From: Thermus parvatiensis
Lineage (GTDB): Bacteria; Deinococcota; Deinococci; Deinococcales; Thermaceae
DNA length: 64,000 bases
Direction: 5' to 3'
Assembly: GCF_001535545.1 (NCBI RefSeq)
Contig: NZ_CP014141.1
Coordinates: 744,001-808,000, forward strand
In this document: positions 21,779 through 31,451 of the stretch, in pieces
How positions within the stretch are numbered: position 1 is the stretch's first letter
Layout of the letters: every line of letters begins with the position of its first letter
Notes under the pieces: model-generated
What the model was told of the DNA's origin: nothing
The model's database searches: none
The model's input: the letters and a program-made list of their open reading frames with translations, nothing else
Made by a program: the position numbers and the translations under genes

Positions 21779-22927
21779 TTAGAGGACCTGGAAGACGGCG
21801 AACTTGAGGTAGTGGGTCTCCGGATGGTTGAGGAGGACGGGGTGGTCAAAGGGCTGGCCCCGTTTCTCCACCACCCGGAGGAGGCGGTGGGCGTCCTGGG
21901 CGGCCTCGGCCACCATGGCGTAGAAGAGAGGCTCGGTCATGTGGTAGCTGCAGCTCGCCGTGGCCAGGATCCCGCCCTCCTTGAGGAGCTTGATGGCCCT
22001 AAGGTTGACCTCCTTGTAAGCCCGGTAGGCCCGTTCCACGTCCTTCTTCCCCTTGGCGAAAGCAGGGGGGTCTAGGACCACGAGGTCAAACCGCTCCCCT
22101 TCCCTCTCCAGGCGGCGCAGGAGGTCAAAGGCGTTGGCCTCGAGGACCCGGAGGTTCCCGAGGCCGTTGAGCCGGGCGTTCTCCTCGGCCCGGCGCAGGG
22201 CCTCCGCCGAGGAGTCCACGGCGACTACCTCCCGGAAGCCCAAGGCGAGGTGGAGGGCAAACCCTCCTGCGTAGCTGAAGACGTCCAGGGCCCGCTCGCC
22301 CCGGAATCTTTCCATGTAGAGGCGGTTTTCCCGCTGATCCAGGTAGGCCCCCGTTTTCTGCCCCGCCTTTAGGTCCACCAGGTAGCGTACCCGCCCTTCT
22401 TGCACCTGGACCCGCTCCGGCACCTCCCCGAGGAGGGGGCGGACGTAAAGGGGGAGGCCCTCCAGCTCCCGTGCCCGGGCGTCGTTCTTGGCCAGGACGC
22501 TCTGGACGTAGGGCCTTAGCGCCTCCGCCACCTGGGGGAGGAGGCCTTCCCAGGCGTGGGCCGTGGCCTGGACCACGGCGTGCCCGGCGTAATAGTCCAC
22601 CACGAGGCCCGGCAGGAGGTCCCCTTCCGCGTGGACCAGGCGGTAGCCGCCTTCGGGATCCTGGTGAAGGGCCGCCTCACGCCGGGCGAGGGCCTGGGCC
22701 AGGTTCTCCAAAAGGGCCGCCACGGGGTCCTCCGCCGGACCGAAGCGGTAAGCCCGCACCGCGAGGTCGGTGTGGGGGTTGTAGAGGGCGAGGGCGAGAA
22801 AGCGCCGCCCCCAGTAGACGGGGTAGAGCCCCGGGATTTCCGGTCCCGAGACCACGTCCCGGCGAAAAACCCAGAGGTGGCGGGAAAGAAGCCGCGCTGC
22901 GCCCTTGGCGTTGACCTGAATCCTCAC
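21779..22927 (-). CDS. rlmO: 23S rRNA m5C methyltransferase, RlmI/RlmO type
   Basis: SAM-dependent enzyme of 382 residues that makes 5-methylcytidine in 23S rRNA; the Thermus protein beside the V-ATPase operon is RlmO, acting on C1942. An N-terminal PUA domain covers about residues 1-75. The Rossmann domain has motif [28 protein letters not shown] and the catalytic cysteine in TASCSYHM. The GTG start at 22927 lies 6 nt after a TATACT box, so the mRNA is probably leaderless. The promoter sits in an 18-bp palindrome shared with the ATPase side. Confidence 0.9.
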   Translation of the reverse strand: MRIQVNAKGAARLLSRHLWVFRRDVVSGPEIPGLYPVYWGRRFLALALYNPHTDLAVRAYRFGPAEDPVAALLENLAQALARREAALHQDPEGGYRLVHAEGDLLPGLVVDYYAGHAVVQATAHAWEGLLPQVAEALRPYVQSVLAKNDARARELEGLPLYVRPLLGEVPERVQVQEGRVRYLVDLKAGQKTGAYLDQRENRLYMERFRGERALDVFSYAGGFALHLALGFREVVAVDSSAEALRRAEENARLNGLGNLRVLEANAFDLLRRLEREGERFDLVVLDPPAFAKGKKDVERAYRAYKEVNLRAIKLLKEGGILATASCSYHMTEPLFYAMVAEAAQDAHRLLRVVEKRGQPFDHPVLLNHPETHYLKFAVFQVL

Positions 22928-22928
22928 C

Positions 22929-22946
22929 GCCTAAGTATACTTAGGC
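22929..22946. promoter_or_regulatory. 18-bp perfect palindrome at the rlmO/V-ATPase divergence
   Basis: GCCTAAGTATACTTAGGC is a perfect palindrome. Its minus strand supplies TATACT (22939-22934), the -10 box of rlmO. Its plus strand supplies TATACT (22936-22941), 19 bp after TTGACC (22911-22916). It can be a symmetric promoter, an operator, or both. Confidence 0.55.
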
Positions 22947-22954
22947 AGGGTCGG

Positions 22955-22983
22955 TTGACGCGGGCCTAGAGAGCCGGTACCAT
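22955..22983 (+). promoter_or_regulatory. Promoter of the V-ATPase operon
   Basis: TTGACG (22955-22960), a 17-bp spacer and TACCAT (22978-22983) form a good sigma-70-type promoter. Transcription should start near 22990, giving a leader of about 40 nt before ATG 23030. Confidence 0.6.
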
Positions 22984-23029
22984 AACCGGCGGGTTGGTTT
23001 TGAGCGCCATTTCACGAGCTGGAGGGGCA

Positions 23030-23344
23030 ATGGGAGGCCTGGGACTTATCAAGCGCCTGGCAGAGAAGGAAAGGCAGCTCCTGGAGCGCCTCGAGGCCGC
23101 CAAGAAGGAGGCCGAGGAGCGGGTCAAGCGGGCCGAGGCCGAGGCCAAGGCCCTTCTGGAGGAGGCCGAGGCCAAGGCCAAGGCCTTGGAGGCCCAGTAC
23201 CGGGAGCGGGAGCGGGCGGAGACCGAGGCCCTCCTCGCCCGGTACCGGGAGCGGGCCGAGGCCGAGGCCAAGGCGGTGCGGGAGAAGGCCATGGCCCGGC
23301 TGGACGAGGCCGTGGCCCTGGTCCTGAAGGAGGTTCTGCCGTGA
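23030..23344 (+). CDS. atpG: V/A-type ATPase peripheral-stalk subunit G
   Basis: Peripheral-stalk coiled coil of the rotary ATPase, 104 residues from ATG 23030. Almost the whole chain is a charged heptad helix (LAEKERQLLERLEAAKKEAEERV...) that pairs with subunit E. GGAGG at 23021-23025 and the promoter upstream favour this start; a TTG at 22994 would add 12 residues (VLSAISRAGGA) and cannot be excluded. First gene of the operon; the next gene starts in its stop codon (GTGA). Confidence 0.88.
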   Translation: MGGLGLIKRLAEKERQLLERLEAAKKEAEERVKRAEAEAKALLEEAEAKAKALEAQYRERERAETEALLARYRERAEAEAKAVREKAMARLDEAVALVLKEVLP

Positions 23345-25299
23345 TCGCCCCCATGGAGAAGCTGGTCCTGGCCGGGCCCAAGGGTCGGGCCAAGGAGCTT
23401 CTCCAAAGCCTCCAGCAGGCGGGGGTGGTCCACCTGGAGACGCTCCGCCCCGAGGCCCTTTCCGCCTACCAGCTCTCCCCCGAGGAGCGGGCGGAGCTAA
23501 GGCGTTGGGAGGCGGTCTCGGCGGGTGCCGAGCACACCCTAAGCCTTTTGGGCCTGGAGGCGGAGCCCACAAGGCCCTTCCCCGAGGGGCTGGAGGCGGC
23601 CGAGAAGGCCCTTGCCCCCATCCAGGCCCACGCCGAGGGCCTCACCCGCCAAAAGCAGGAGCTGGAGGAGGAGCTCGCCCTGGCCCAGGCCTACCTCGAG
23701 CCCCTGGAGCGGCTCGCCGCCCTGGCCCACGGCCTGGACAAAAGCCCCTTCCTCCGCGTGATCCCCTTCCTTCTCACTGAAAAGGAGCTTCCCCTGGTGG
23801 AGGAGGCCCTGAAGAAGGCCTTAGAAGACCGTTACCTCCTGGTCCACGAGGCCTATGGGGGCGGGGTGGCGGCCTTGGTGGTGGTCCACCGCAAGGAGGT
23901 GGACCAGGCCAAGGCGGCCCTTTCCCGGGCGGGGGTGGCGGAGCTGAGGCTTCCCGGGGCCTTGGGCGAGCTTTCCCTCTCCGAGGTGGCGAAGAGGCTG
24001 AAGGAGTGGGCCGAGGCGGCCCCGCGGGAGCTTTCCGAGGTGCGCCAGCACCTGGCCAAGCTTGCCCGGGAGAGCGCCTCCACCCTCCAGAGCCTCTGGA
24101 CCCGGGCTCAAGACGAGGTGGCCCGGCTTAAGGCCCTGGAGGAACTGGCCTCGGGCCGCTTTGGCTTCGCCCTCCTGGGCTACGTTCCCGTGAAGGCCAA
24201 GCCCAAGGTGGAGGAGGCCCTCGCCCGGCACAAGGAGAACGTGGTCTACGCCTTTGAGCCCGTGGACGAGCACCACGAGGCGGACCGGATCCCCGTGGCC
24301 TTGGACAACCCTCCTTGGGCCAAGCCCTTTGAGCTACTCGTGAGCTTCCTGAACACCCCCAAGTACGGGACCTTTGACCCCACGCCGGTGGTCCCCATCT
24401 TCTTCCCCTTCTGGTTCGGGATGATCGTGGGGGACATCGGCTACGCCCTCCTCTTCTACCTGGTGGGGCGGTGGCTTTCCGGGTACGTGAAGCGGAACGA
24501 GCCCCTGGTCATCGACCTCTTTGCCCTCAAGCTCAAGCCCCAGGTCATCGGCAAGCTGGTCTACATTCTGAACTGGATGGTCTTCTGGACGGTGGTCTGG
24601 GGCGTGATCTATGGGGAGTTCTTCGGCACCTTCCTGGAGCACCTCGGGGTCTTCGGCACGCCGGAGCATCCGGGGCTTATCCCCATCCTCATCTACCGCA
24701 TAGACACTGCCAAGACCGCTAACCTCCTCATCCTCCTCTCCGTGGCCTTTGGGGTGGTCTTGGTGTTCTTCGGCCTGGCCTTGCGGGCCTACCTGGGCCT
24801 GAAGCACCGCCACATGGCCCACTTCTGGGAGGGGGTGGGGTACCTGGGCGGCCTCGTGGGGGTCTTAGCCCTCGCCGCCTCCTACCTCGGCAACCTCCAG
24901 GCGGGCTGGCTCCAGGGGCTTATGTACCTGGGCTTCAGCGTCTTCCTGCTTGCGGTCCTCATGAGCCGGATCTGGCTTATGATCCCGGAGATCTTCACCC
25001 AGGCGGGGCACATCCTTTCCCACATCCGTATCTACGCCGTGGGGGCGGCGGGCGGGATCCTCGCCGGCCTCCTCACCGACGTGGGGTTTGCCATCGCCGA
25101 GCGGCTTGGGCTTGTGGGCGTGCTCCTGGGCCTTCTGGTGGCGGGGGTTTTGCACCTCTTGATCCTCCTCCTCACCACCCTGGGGCACATGCTCCAGCCC
25201 ATCCGTTTGCTTTGGGTGGAGTTCTTCACCAAGTTCGGTTTTTACGAGGAGAACGGCAGGCCCTACCGGCCGTTCAGAAGCGTCCGTGAGGCGCAGTAA
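23341..25299 (+). CDS. atpI: V/A-type ATPase membrane subunit I (a subunit)
   Basis: Stator subunit of 652 residues that forms the ion path with the L ring. The N-terminal half (1-320) is a soluble hairpin domain with long helices (EELALAQAYLEPLERLAAL). The C-terminal half has about eight transmembrane helices beginning FFPFWFGMIVGDIGYALLFY, including the conserved arginines in the helix near RIWLMIPEIFTQAGHILSHIRIYAV. GTG 23341 overlaps the atpG stop by 4 nt. It is the largest gene of the operon. Confidence 0.95.
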   Translation: MIAPMEKLVLAGPKGRAKELLQSLQQAGVVHLETLRPEALSAYQLSPEERAELRRWEAVSAGAEHTLSLLGLEAEPTRPFPEGLEAAEKALAPIQAHAEGLTRQKQELEEELALAQAYLEPLERLAALAHGLDKSPFLRVIPFLLTEKELPLVEEALKKALEDRYLLVHEAYGGGVAALVVVHRKEVDQAKAALSRAGVAELRLPGALGELSLSEVAKRLKEWAEAAPRELSEVRQHLAKLARESASTLQSLWTRAQDEVARLKALEELASGRFGFALLGYVPVKAKPKVEEALARHKENVVYAFEPVDEHHEADRIPVALDNPPWAKPFELLVSFLNTPKYGTFDPTPVVPIFFPFWFGMIVGDIGYALLFYLVGRWLSGYVKRNEPLVIDLFALKLKPQVIGKLVYILNWMVFWTVVWGVIYGEFFGTFLEHLGVFGTPEHPGLIPILIYRIDTAKTANLLILLSVAFGVVLVFFGLALRAYLGLKHRHMAHFWEGVGYLGGLVGVLALAASYLGNLQAGWLQGLMYLGFSVFLLAVLMSRIWLMIPEIFTQAGHILSHIRIYAVGAAGGILAGLLTDVGFAIAERLGLVGVLLGLLVAGVLHLLILLLTTLGHMLQPIRLLWVEFFTKFGFYEENGRPYRPFRSVREAQ

Positions 25300-25313
25300 A
25301 GGAGGGAAGTGGG

Positions 25314-25613
25314 ATGAAGAAGCTACTGGTGACGGTTCTTATGGCGGTTTTCGGCGCGTTGGCTTTGGCGGCGGAGGAGGCGGCGGCCTCCGGCGGCCTG
25401 GACCGCGGCCTCATCGCCGTGGGCATGGGCTTGGCCGTGGGACTTGCTGCTCTTGGCTCGGGCGTGGCCCAGGCCCGGATTGGGGCGGCGGGCGTGGGGG
25501 CCATCGCCGAGGACCGGAGCAACTTCGGTGCCGCCCTCATCTTCCTGCTCCTGCCCGAGACCCTGGTGATCTTCGGCTTCCTCATCGCCATCATCCTCAA
25601 CGGCAGGCTCTAA
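25314..25613 (+). CDS. V/A-type ATPase proteolipid subunit L (K/c ring)
   Basis: Rotor-ring proteolipid of 99 residues including a leader peptide cut after ALA at residue 19. The mature protein has two transmembrane helices joined by a polar loop (AEDRSN). The ion-carrying glutamate is in LLLPETLVIFG, Glu82 of the precursor and Glu63 of the mature chain. AAGGAGGGAAG precedes the ATG. Many copies are needed per enzyme, and a strong hairpin follows the gene, possibly protecting its mRNA end. Confidence 0.95.
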   Translation: MKKLLVTVLMAVFGALALAAEEAAASGGLDRGLIAVGMGLAVGLAALGSGVAQARIGAAGVGAIAEDRSNFGAALIFLLLPETLVIFGFLIAIILNGRL

Positions 25614-25621
25614 GGCGGTCC

Positions 25622-25654
25622 AGGGGCCCCGCCCTCCTTAGGGGTGGGGCCCCT
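25622..25654 (+). repeat. Strong intra-operon hairpin after the proteolipid gene
   Basis: AGGGGCCCC (25622-25630) pairs with GGGGCCCCT (25646-25654), extended inward by a G-T and three G-C pairs to about 13 bp. There is no T tract. It lies between subunits L and E and could stabilise or partly terminate the mRNA. Confidence 0.55.
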
Positions 25655-25672
25655 TCCCGATAGGGAGAGGAA

Positions 25673-26239
25673 ATGTCCAAATTGGAAGCCATTTTGAGCC
25701 AGGAGGTGGAGGCTGAGATCCAGGCCCTCCTCCAGGAGGCCGAGGCCAAGGCCGAGGCCATAAAACGGGAGGCGGAGGAGAAGGCCAAGGCCCTCCTCCA
25801 GGCCCGGGAGCGGGCCCTCGAGGCCCAGTACCGGGCCGCCCTCCGCCGGGCGGAGAGCGCCGGGGAGCTCCTCGTGGCCACGGCCCGAACCCAGGCCCGG
25901 GGGGAGGTGCTGGAGGAGGTCCGGCGCCGGGTCCGGGAGGCTCTAGAGGCCCTTCCCAAGAAGCCGGAGTGGCCCGAGGTGGTGAGGAAACTGGCCCTGG
26001 AGGCCCTGGAGGCCCTCCCCGGGGCCAAGGCCCTGGTGGCCAATCCGGAGGACCTTCCCCACCTCGAGGCCCTGGCCAAGGAGCGGGGGGTGGAGCTCAA
26101 GCCCGATCCCGCCCTTCGCCTGGGGGTCCGGGCCGTGGGGGCCGAGGGCAAGACCCAGGTGGAAAACAGCCTCCTCGCCCGGCTTGACCGCGCCTGGGAC
26201 GCCCTTTCCTCCAAGGTGGCCCAGGCGCTTTGGGGCTAG
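25673..26239 (+). CDS. atpE: V/A-type ATPase peripheral-stalk subunit E
   Basis: Peripheral-stalk subunit of 188 residues that connects the catalytic head to subunit I. Residues 1-80 form a long alanine/glutamate-rich coiled coil (EAEIQALLQEAEAKAEAIKREAEEKA) that pairs with G. Residues 100-188 are a globular domain (LALEALEALPGAKALVANPEDLPHL) that binds the A/B head. The ATG at 25673 has GGGAGAGGAA upstream. An intergenic hairpin separates it from the proteolipid gene. Confidence 0.93.
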   Translation: MSKLEAILSQEVEAEIQALLQEAEAKAEAIKREAEEKAKALLQARERALEAQYRAALRRAESAGELLVATARTQARGEVLEEVRRRVREALEALPKKPEWPEVVRKLALEALEALPGAKALVANPEDLPHLEALAKERGVELKPDPALRLGVRAVGAEGKTQVENSLLARLDRAWDALSSKVAQALWG

Positions 26240-26242
26240 AAG

Positions 26243-27214
26243 ATGGCGGACGACTTCGCCTACCTCAACGCCCGGGTGCGGGTGCGGAGGGGGTCCCTCC
26301 TCAAGGAGAGCTTCTTCCAGGAGGCCCTGGACCTTCCCTTCGCCGACTTCCTCCGCCTTCTTTCGGAGACGGTCTACGGCGGGGAGCTTGCGGGGCAGGG
26401 CCTTCCCGACGTGGACCGGGCCGTGCTCCGCACCCAGGCCAAGCTGGTCGGGGACCTGCCGCGGCTCGTCACCGGGGAGGCGCGGGAGGCGGTGCGGCTC
26501 CTCCTCCTGCGGAACGACCTCCACAACCTCCAGGCCCTTCTCCGGGCCAAGGCCACGGGCCGTCCCTTTGAGGAGGTCCTCCTCCTCCCCGGGACCCTGA
26601 GGGAGGAGGTCTGGCGCCAGGCCTACGAGGCCCAGGACCCCGCGGGGATGGCCCAGGTGCTCGCGGTGCCCGGCCACCCCCTGGCCCGCGCCTTGAGGGC
26701 GGTCCTGCGGGAGACGCAGGACCTCGCCCGGGTGGAGGCGCTTCTCGCCAAGCGCTTCTTTGAGGATGTGGCCAAGGCGGCCAAGGGGCTGGACCAGCCG
26801 GCATTGCGCGACTACCTGGCCCTGGAGGTGGACGCGGAGAACCTGCGTACCGCCTTCAAGCTCCAGGGCTCGGGGCTGGCCCCCGACGCCTTCTTCCTCA
26901 AGGGAGGGCGGTTCGTGGACCGGGTCCGGTTCACCCGGCTCATGGAGGGAGACTACGCCGTATTGGACGAGCTTTCCGGCACGCCCTTTGCCGGGCTTTC
27001 CGGGGTGCGGGACCTGAGGGCCCTGGAGCGGGAGCTTCGGTGCGTCCTCCTCAAGGAGGCGAAGAAGGGGGTGCAGGACCCCTTGGGGGTGGGGCTTGTC
27101 CTCGCCTACGTGAAGGAGCGGGAGTGGGAGGCCGTGCGCCTTAGGCTCTTGGCCCGTAGGGCCTACTTTGGCCTCCCCCGCGCCCAGGTGGAGGAGGAGG
27201 TGGTGTGTCCGTGA
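26243..27214 (+). CDS. atpC: V/A-type ATPase subunit C (d-like, rotor cap)
   Basis: Funnel-shaped subunit of 323 residues that joins the central shaft to the L ring. It is all-helical in prediction, built of three similar helical repeats; characteristic pieces are DFAYLNARVRVRRGSLL, LLRNDLHNLQALLRAKATG and GLVLAYVKEREWEAVRLRLL, the last being the family's C-terminal signature. It begins 4 nt after atpE and its stop overlaps possible starts of atpF. Confidence 0.95.
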   Translation: MADDFAYLNARVRVRRGSLLKESFFQEALDLPFADFLRLLSETVYGGELAGQGLPDVDRAVLRTQAKLVGDLPRLVTGEAREAVRLLLLRNDLHNLQALLRAKATGRPFEEVLLLPGTLREEVWRQAYEAQDPAGMAQVLAVPGHPLARALRAVLRETQDLARVEALLAKRFFEDVAKAAKGLDQPALRDYLALEVDAENLRTAFKLQGSGLAPDAFFLKGGRFVDRVRFTRLMEGDYAVLDELSGTPFAGLSGVRDLRALERELRCVLLKEAKKGVQDPLGVGLVLAYVKEREWEAVRLRLLARRAYFGLPRAQVEEEVVCP

Positions 27215-27216
27215 GG

Positions 27217-27531
27217 ATGGCGGTGATCGCTGATCCCGAGACCGCCCAGGGGTTCCGGCTCGCGGGCCTCGAGGGCTACGGGGCTTCCTCGCCGGAGGAG
27301 GCCCGGAGCCTCCTGGAAACCCTGGTGGAGCGGGGCGGGTACGCCCTGGTGGCGGTGGACCAAAGCCTCCTGCCTGAGCCTGAGAGGGCCGTGGAACGCC
27401 TCATGCGGGGCAGGGACCTCCCCGTGCTCCTGCCCATCGCGGGGCTGAAGGAGGCCTTCCAAGGGCACGACGTGGAAGGCTACATGCGGGAGCTGGTGAG
27501 GAAGACCATCGGCTTTGACATCAAGCTGTAG
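27217..27531 (+). CDS. atpF: V/A-type ATPase subunit F (central shaft)
   Basis: Small regulatory shaft subunit, 104 residues from ATG 27217 (AVIADPETAQGFRLAG). It has the CheY-like fold, with LVAVDQSLLPEPE and LPVLLPIAG as core strands, and a C-terminal helix (YMRELVRKTIGFDIKL) that lies along subunit D. In-frame GTGs at 27205 and 27211 (the latter overlapping the atpC stop) would add two to four residues and are better spaced from AGGAGG; 27217 is preferred because it matches the known Thermus N terminus. Confidence 0.92.
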   Translation: MAVIADPETAQGFRLAGLEGYGASSPEEARSLLETLVERGGYALVAVDQSLLPEPERAVERLMRGRDLPVLLPIAGLKEAFQGHDVEGYMRELVRKTIGFDIKL

Positions 27532-27543
27532 AATGGAGGGACG

Positions 27544-29280
27544 ATGATCCAAGGGGCGATCCAGAAGATCGCGGGCCCGGCGGTGATCGCCAAGGGCATG
27601 CTCGGGGCCCGCATGTACGACATCTGCAAGGTGGGTGAAGAGGGCCTCGTGGGCGAGATCATCCGCCTGGACGGGGACACGGCCTTCGTTCAGGTCTACG
27701 AGGACACCTCGGGCCTAAAGGTGGGGGAGCCCGTGGTCTCCACGGGGCTTCCCTTGGCGGTGGAGCTCGGCCCCGGGATGCTGAACGGCATCTACGACGG
27801 CATCCAGCGCCCCCTGGAGCGCATCCGGGAGAAGACGGGGATCTACATCACCCGGGGCGTGGTGGTCCACGCCCTGGACCGGGAGAAGAAGTGGGCCTGG
27901 ACGCCCGTGGTCAAGCCCGGGGACGAGGTCAAAGGGGGCATGGTCCTGGGCACGGTGCCCGAGTTCGGCTTCACCCACAAGATCCTGGTACCCCCGGACG
28001 TGCGGGGCCGGGTCAAGGAGGTGAAGCCCGCCGGGGAGTACACCGTGGAGGAGCCGGTGGTGGTCCTCGAGGACGGCACCGAGCTCAAGATGTACCACAC
28101 CTGGCCCGTGCGCCGGGCCCGCCCCGTGCAAAGGAAGCTTGACCCCAATACCCCCTTCCTCACGGGGATGCGCATCCTGGATGTCCTCTTCCCCGTGGCC
28201 ATGGGGGGTACCGCCGCCATTCCCGGGCCCTTCGGGAGCGGGAAGACCGTGACCCAGCAGTCCCTGGCCAAGTGGTCCAACGCCGACGTGGTGGTCTACG
28301 TGGGTTGCGGGGAGCGGGGCAACGAGATGACGGACGTCCTCGTGGAGTTCCCCGAGCTCACCGACCCTAAGACCGGGGGGCCCCTCATGCACCGCACGGT
28401 GCTCATCGCCAACACCTCCAACATGCCCGTGGCCGCCCGCGAAGCCAGCATCTACGTGGGCGTGACCATCGCCGAGTACTTCCGCGACCAGGGCTTCTCC
28501 GTGGCCCTTATGGCCGACTCCACGAGCCGCTGGGCGGAGGCGCTGCGCGAGATCTCTAGCCGCCTCGAGGAGATGCCCGCCGAGGAGGGCTACCCGCCCT
28601 ACCTCGCCGCCAGGCTCGCCGCCTTCTACGAGCGCTCCGGCAAGGTGGTCACCCTGGGGGGCGAGGAGGGGGCGGTGACCATCGTGGGGGCCGTCTCCCC
28701 GCCGGGCGGCGACATGTCCGAGCCCGTGACCCAGTCCACCCTGCGCATCGTGGGGGCCTTCTGGCGGCTTGACGCCTCCCTGGCCTTCCGCCGCCACTTC
28801 CCCGCCATCAACTGGAACGGTTCTTACAGCCTTTTCACCTCCGCCCTGGACCCCTGGTACCGGGAGAACGTGGCCGAGGACTACCCCGAGCTCCGCGACG
28901 CCATCTCCGAGCTTTTGCAGCGGGAGGCGGGCCTCCAGGAGATCGTGCAGCTGGTGGGGCCGGACGCCCTGCAGGACGCCGAGCGCTTGGTGATTGAGGT
29001 GGGGCGGATCATCCGCGAGGACTTCCTGCAGCAGAACGCCTACCACGAGGTGGACGCCTACTGCTCCATGAAAAAGGCCTACGGCATCATGAAGATGATC
29101 CTCACCTTCTACAAGGAGGCCGAGGCCGCCATCCGGCGCGGGGTTTCCATCGACGAGATCCTGGCCCTGCCGGTCATCGAGCGCATCGGCCGGGCCCGCT
29201 ACGTGAGCGAGGAGGCGTTCCCCGGCTACTTTGAGGAGGCCATGGAGGAGATCGAGGGGGCCTTCAAGGCCCTGGCCTAG
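27544..29280 (+). CDS. atpA: V/A-type ATPase catalytic subunit A
   Basis: Catalytic subunit of 578 residues, three per head. The P-loop [12 protein letters not shown] is near residues 230-240, preceded by the A-subunit-specific insertion domain (about 110-200). [31 protein letters not shown] holds the Walker B and arginine/glutamate region. TAGAAT at 27529-27534 just upstream could be an internal -10 box, but GGAGGG (27535-27540) supports ordinary translation. The window shows the whole set G-I-L-E-C-F-A-B-D and no F-type genes. Confidence 0.97.
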   Translation: MIQGAIQKIAGPAVIAKGMLGARMYDICKVGEEGLVGEIIRLDGDTAFVQVYEDTSGLKVGEPVVSTGLPLAVELGPGMLNGIYDGIQRPLERIREKTGIYITRGVVVHALDREKKWAWTPVVKPGDEVKGGMVLGTVPEFGFTHKILVPPDVRGRVKEVKPAGEYTVEEPVVVLEDGTELKMYHTWPVRRARPVQRKLDPNTPFLTGMRILDVLFPVAMGGTAAIPGPFGSGKTVTQQSLAKWSNADVVVYVGCGERGNEMTDVLVEFPELTDPKTGGPLMHRTVLIANTSNMPVAAREASIYVGVTIAEYFRDQGFSVALMADSTSRWAEALREISSRLEEMPAEEGYPPYLAARLAAFYERSGKVVTLGGEEGAVTIVGAVSPPGGDMSEPVTQSTLRIVGAFWRLDASLAFRRHFPAINWNGSYSLFTSALDPWYRENVAEDYPELRDAISELLQREAGLQEIVQLVGPDALQDAERLVIEVGRIIREDFLQQNAYHEVDAYCSMKKAYGIMKMILTFYKEAEAAIRRGVSIDEILALPVIERIGRARYVSEEAFPGYFEEAMEEIEGAFKALA

Positions 29281-29290
29281 GGAGGGAAGG

Positions 29291-30727
29291 ATGGACCTCT
29301 TGAAGAAGGAGTACACGGGCATCACCTACATCTCGGGGCCTCTCCTCTTCGTGGAGAACGCCAAGGACCTGGCCTACGGGGCCATCGTGGACATCAAGGA
29401 CGGCTCGGGCCGGGTGCGGGGCGGCCAGGTCATCGAGGTTTCCGAGGAGTACGCCGTCATCCAGGTGTTCGAAGAGACCACGGGGCTGGACCTGGCCACC
29501 ACCAGCGTGAGCCTGGTGGAGGACGTGGCCCGGCTTGGGGTTTCCAAGGAGATGCTGGGCCGCCGCTTCAACGGCATCGGCAAGCCCATCGACGGCCTGC
29601 CCCCCATCATCCCGGAGAAGCGGCTTCCCATCACCGGCCTTCCCTTGAACCCCGTGGCCCGGAGGAAGCCGGAGCAGTTCATCCAGACGGGCATCTCCAC
29701 CATTGACGTGATGAACACCCTGGTGCGGGGGCAGAAGCTTCCCATCTTCTCCGGCTCGGGCCTCCCCGCCAACGAGATCGCCGCCCAGATCGCCCGCCAG
29801 GCCACGGTGCGCCCCGACCTCTCCGGGGAAGGGGAAAAGGAGGAGCCCTTCGCCGTGGTCTTCGCCGCCATGGGCATCACCCAAAGGGAGCTCTCCTACT
29901 TCATCCAGGAGTTTGAGCGCACCGGGGCCCTAAGCCGCTCCGTCCTCTTTCTTAACAAGGCGGACGACCCCACCATTGAGCGCATCCTCACCCCCCGCAT
30001 GGCCCTCACCGTGGCCGAGTACCTGGCCTTTGAGCACGACTACCACGTGCTGGTCATCCTCACGGACATGACCAACTACTGCGAGGCCCTGCGGGAGATC
30101 GGGGCCGCCCGCGAGGAGATCCCGGGGCGCCGCGGCTACCCCGGCTACATGTACACCGACCTGGCCACCATCTACGAGCGCGCCGGGGTGGTGGTGGGGA
30201 AGAAGGGGAGCGTGACCCAGATCCCCATCCTCTCCATGCCCGACGACGACCGCACCCACCCCATCCCCGACCTCACGGGCTACATCACCGAGGGCCAGAT
30301 CCAGCTCTCCCGGGAGCTTCACCGCAAGGGCATCTACCCGCCCATTGACCCCCTGCCCTCCCTCTCCCGGCTCATGAACAACGGGGTGGGCAAGGGCAAA
30401 ACCCGGGAGGACCATAAGCAGGTGTCCGACCAGCTCTACTCCGCCTACGCCAACGGGGTGGACATAAGGAAGCTCGTGGCCATCATCGGCGAGGACGCCC
30501 TCACGGAAAACGACCGCCGCTACCTGCAGTTCGCCGACGCCTTCGAAAAGCACTTCATCAACCAGGGGCAGCAGAACCGCTCCATCGAGGAGAGCCTGCA
30601 GATCGCCTGGGCGCTCCTTTCCATGCTGCCCCAGGGGGAGCTCAAGCGCATCTCCAAGGACCACATCGGCAAGTACTACGGGCAGAAGCTGGAGGAGATC
30701 TGGGGCGCTACCCAGGCCCTGGACTAA
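29291..30727 (+). CDS. atpB: V/A-type ATPase non-catalytic subunit B
   Basis: Non-catalytic head subunit of 478 residues, alternating with A. It has the RecA-like core but no functional P-loop: the region reads [19 protein letters not shown]. The arginine finger lies in the later region near [12 protein letters not shown], and [14 protein letters not shown] is in the N-terminal barrel. ATG 29291 follows GGAGGGAAGG and sits 10 nt after the atpA stop, so the two are coupled for equal supply. Confidence 0.97.
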   Translation: MDLLKKEYTGITYISGPLLFVENAKDLAYGAIVDIKDGSGRVRGGQVIEVSEEYAVIQVFEETTGLDLATTSVSLVEDVARLGVSKEMLGRRFNGIGKPIDGLPPIIPEKRLPITGLPLNPVARRKPEQFIQTGISTIDVMNTLVRGQKLPIFSGSGLPANEIAAQIARQATVRPDLSGEGEKEEPFAVVFAAMGITQRELSYFIQEFERTGALSRSVLFLNKADDPTIERILTPRMALTVAEYLAFEHDYHVLVILTDMTNYCEALREIGAAREEIPGRRGYPGYMYTDLATIYERAGVVVGKKGSVTQIPILSMPDDDRTHPIPDLTGYITEGQIQLSRELHRKGIYPPIDPLPSLSRLMNNGVGKGKTREDHKQVSDQLYSAYANGVDIRKLVAIIGEDALTENDRRYLQFADAFEKHFINQGQQNRSIEESLQIAWALLSMLPQGELKRISKDHIGKYYGQKLEEIWGATQALD

Positions 30728-30736
30728 GGAGGGTAG

Positions 30737-31408
30737 ATGAGCCAGGTGAGCCCCACCCGGATGAACCTTCTGCAAAGGCGGGGGCAGCTCCGCCTGGCGC
30801 AGAAGGGGGTGGACCTCCTCAAGAAGAAGCGGGACGCCCTGGTGGCGGAGTTCTTCGGCCTGGTGCGGGAGGCCATGGAGGCCAGGAAGGCCCTGGACCA
30901 GGCGGCCAAGGAGGCCTACGCCGCCCTCCTCCTGGCCCAGGCCTTTGACGGGCCGGAGGTGGTGGCGGGGGCGGCCCTTGGGGTCCCGCCCCTCGAGGGG
31001 GTGGAGGCGGAGGTGGAGAACGTCTGGGGAAGCAAGGTGCCGAGGCTCAAGGCTACCTTCCCCGACGGGGCCCTCCTTTCCCCGGTGGGGACCCCGGCCT
31101 ACACCCTCGAGGCCAGCCGGGCCTTCCGCCGCTACGCCGAGGCCCTGATCCGGGTGGCCAACACCGAGACCCGCCTCAAGAAGATCGGCGAGGAGATCAA
31201 GAAGACCACCCGCCGGGTGAACGCCCTGGAGCAGGTGGTGATCCCGGGGATCCGCGCCCAGATCCGCTTCATCCAGCAGGTCCTGGAGCAAAGGGAGCGG
31301 GAGGACACCTTCCGCCTCAAGCGCATCAAGGGCAAGATTGAGGCCCGGGAGGCCGAGGAGGAAGGAGGCCGACCCAACCCTCAGCTGGAGGTCGGGGCGG
31401 GCCTTTAA
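30737..31408 (+). CDS. atpD: V/A-type ATPase central-shaft subunit D
   Basis: Rotor shaft subunit of 223 residues. The N-terminal helix (PTRMNLLQRRGQLRLAQKGVDLLKKKRDAL) and C-terminal helix (TETRLKKIGEEIKKTTRRVNALEQVVIPGI) form the long left-handed coiled coil that turns inside the A3B3 head; a short beta-rich middle lies between. A charged tail ends GGRPNPQLEVGAGL. It is the last gene of the operon and is followed by an intrinsic terminator. Confidence 0.95.
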   Translation: MSQVSPTRMNLLQRRGQLRLAQKGVDLLKKKRDALVAEFFGLVREAMEARKALDQAAKEAYAALLLAQAFDGPEVVAGAALGVPPLEGVEAEVENVWGSKVPRLKATFPDGALLSPVGTPAYTLEASRAFRRYAEALIRVANTETRLKKIGEEIKKTTRRVNALEQVVIPGIRAQIRFIQQVLEQREREDTFRLKRIKGKIEAREAEEEGGRPNPQLEVGAGL

Positions 31409-31421
31409 GCCCCCCAGGGGG

Positions 31422-31450
31422 CCCGGGGGCTTCAGGCCCCCCGGGTTTTT
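31422..31450 (+). terminator. Intrinsic terminator of the V-ATPase operon
   Basis: CCCGGGGGC (31422-31430) pairs with GCCCCCCGGG (31436-31445, one bulged C), followed by TTTTTCTT. This is one of only two hairpins with a clear U tract in the window. Confidence 0.85.
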
Positions 31451-31451
31451 C

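Noticed and set aside
27715..29325. Long open frames opposite real genes (here antisense to atpA; also 4500-6647 and 39038-41317 on the minus strand)
   Set aside because: High GC content makes stop codons rare on the opposite strand. These frames have repetitive Gly/Pro/His/Val/Leu-rich translations and lie exactly under well-recognised genes.
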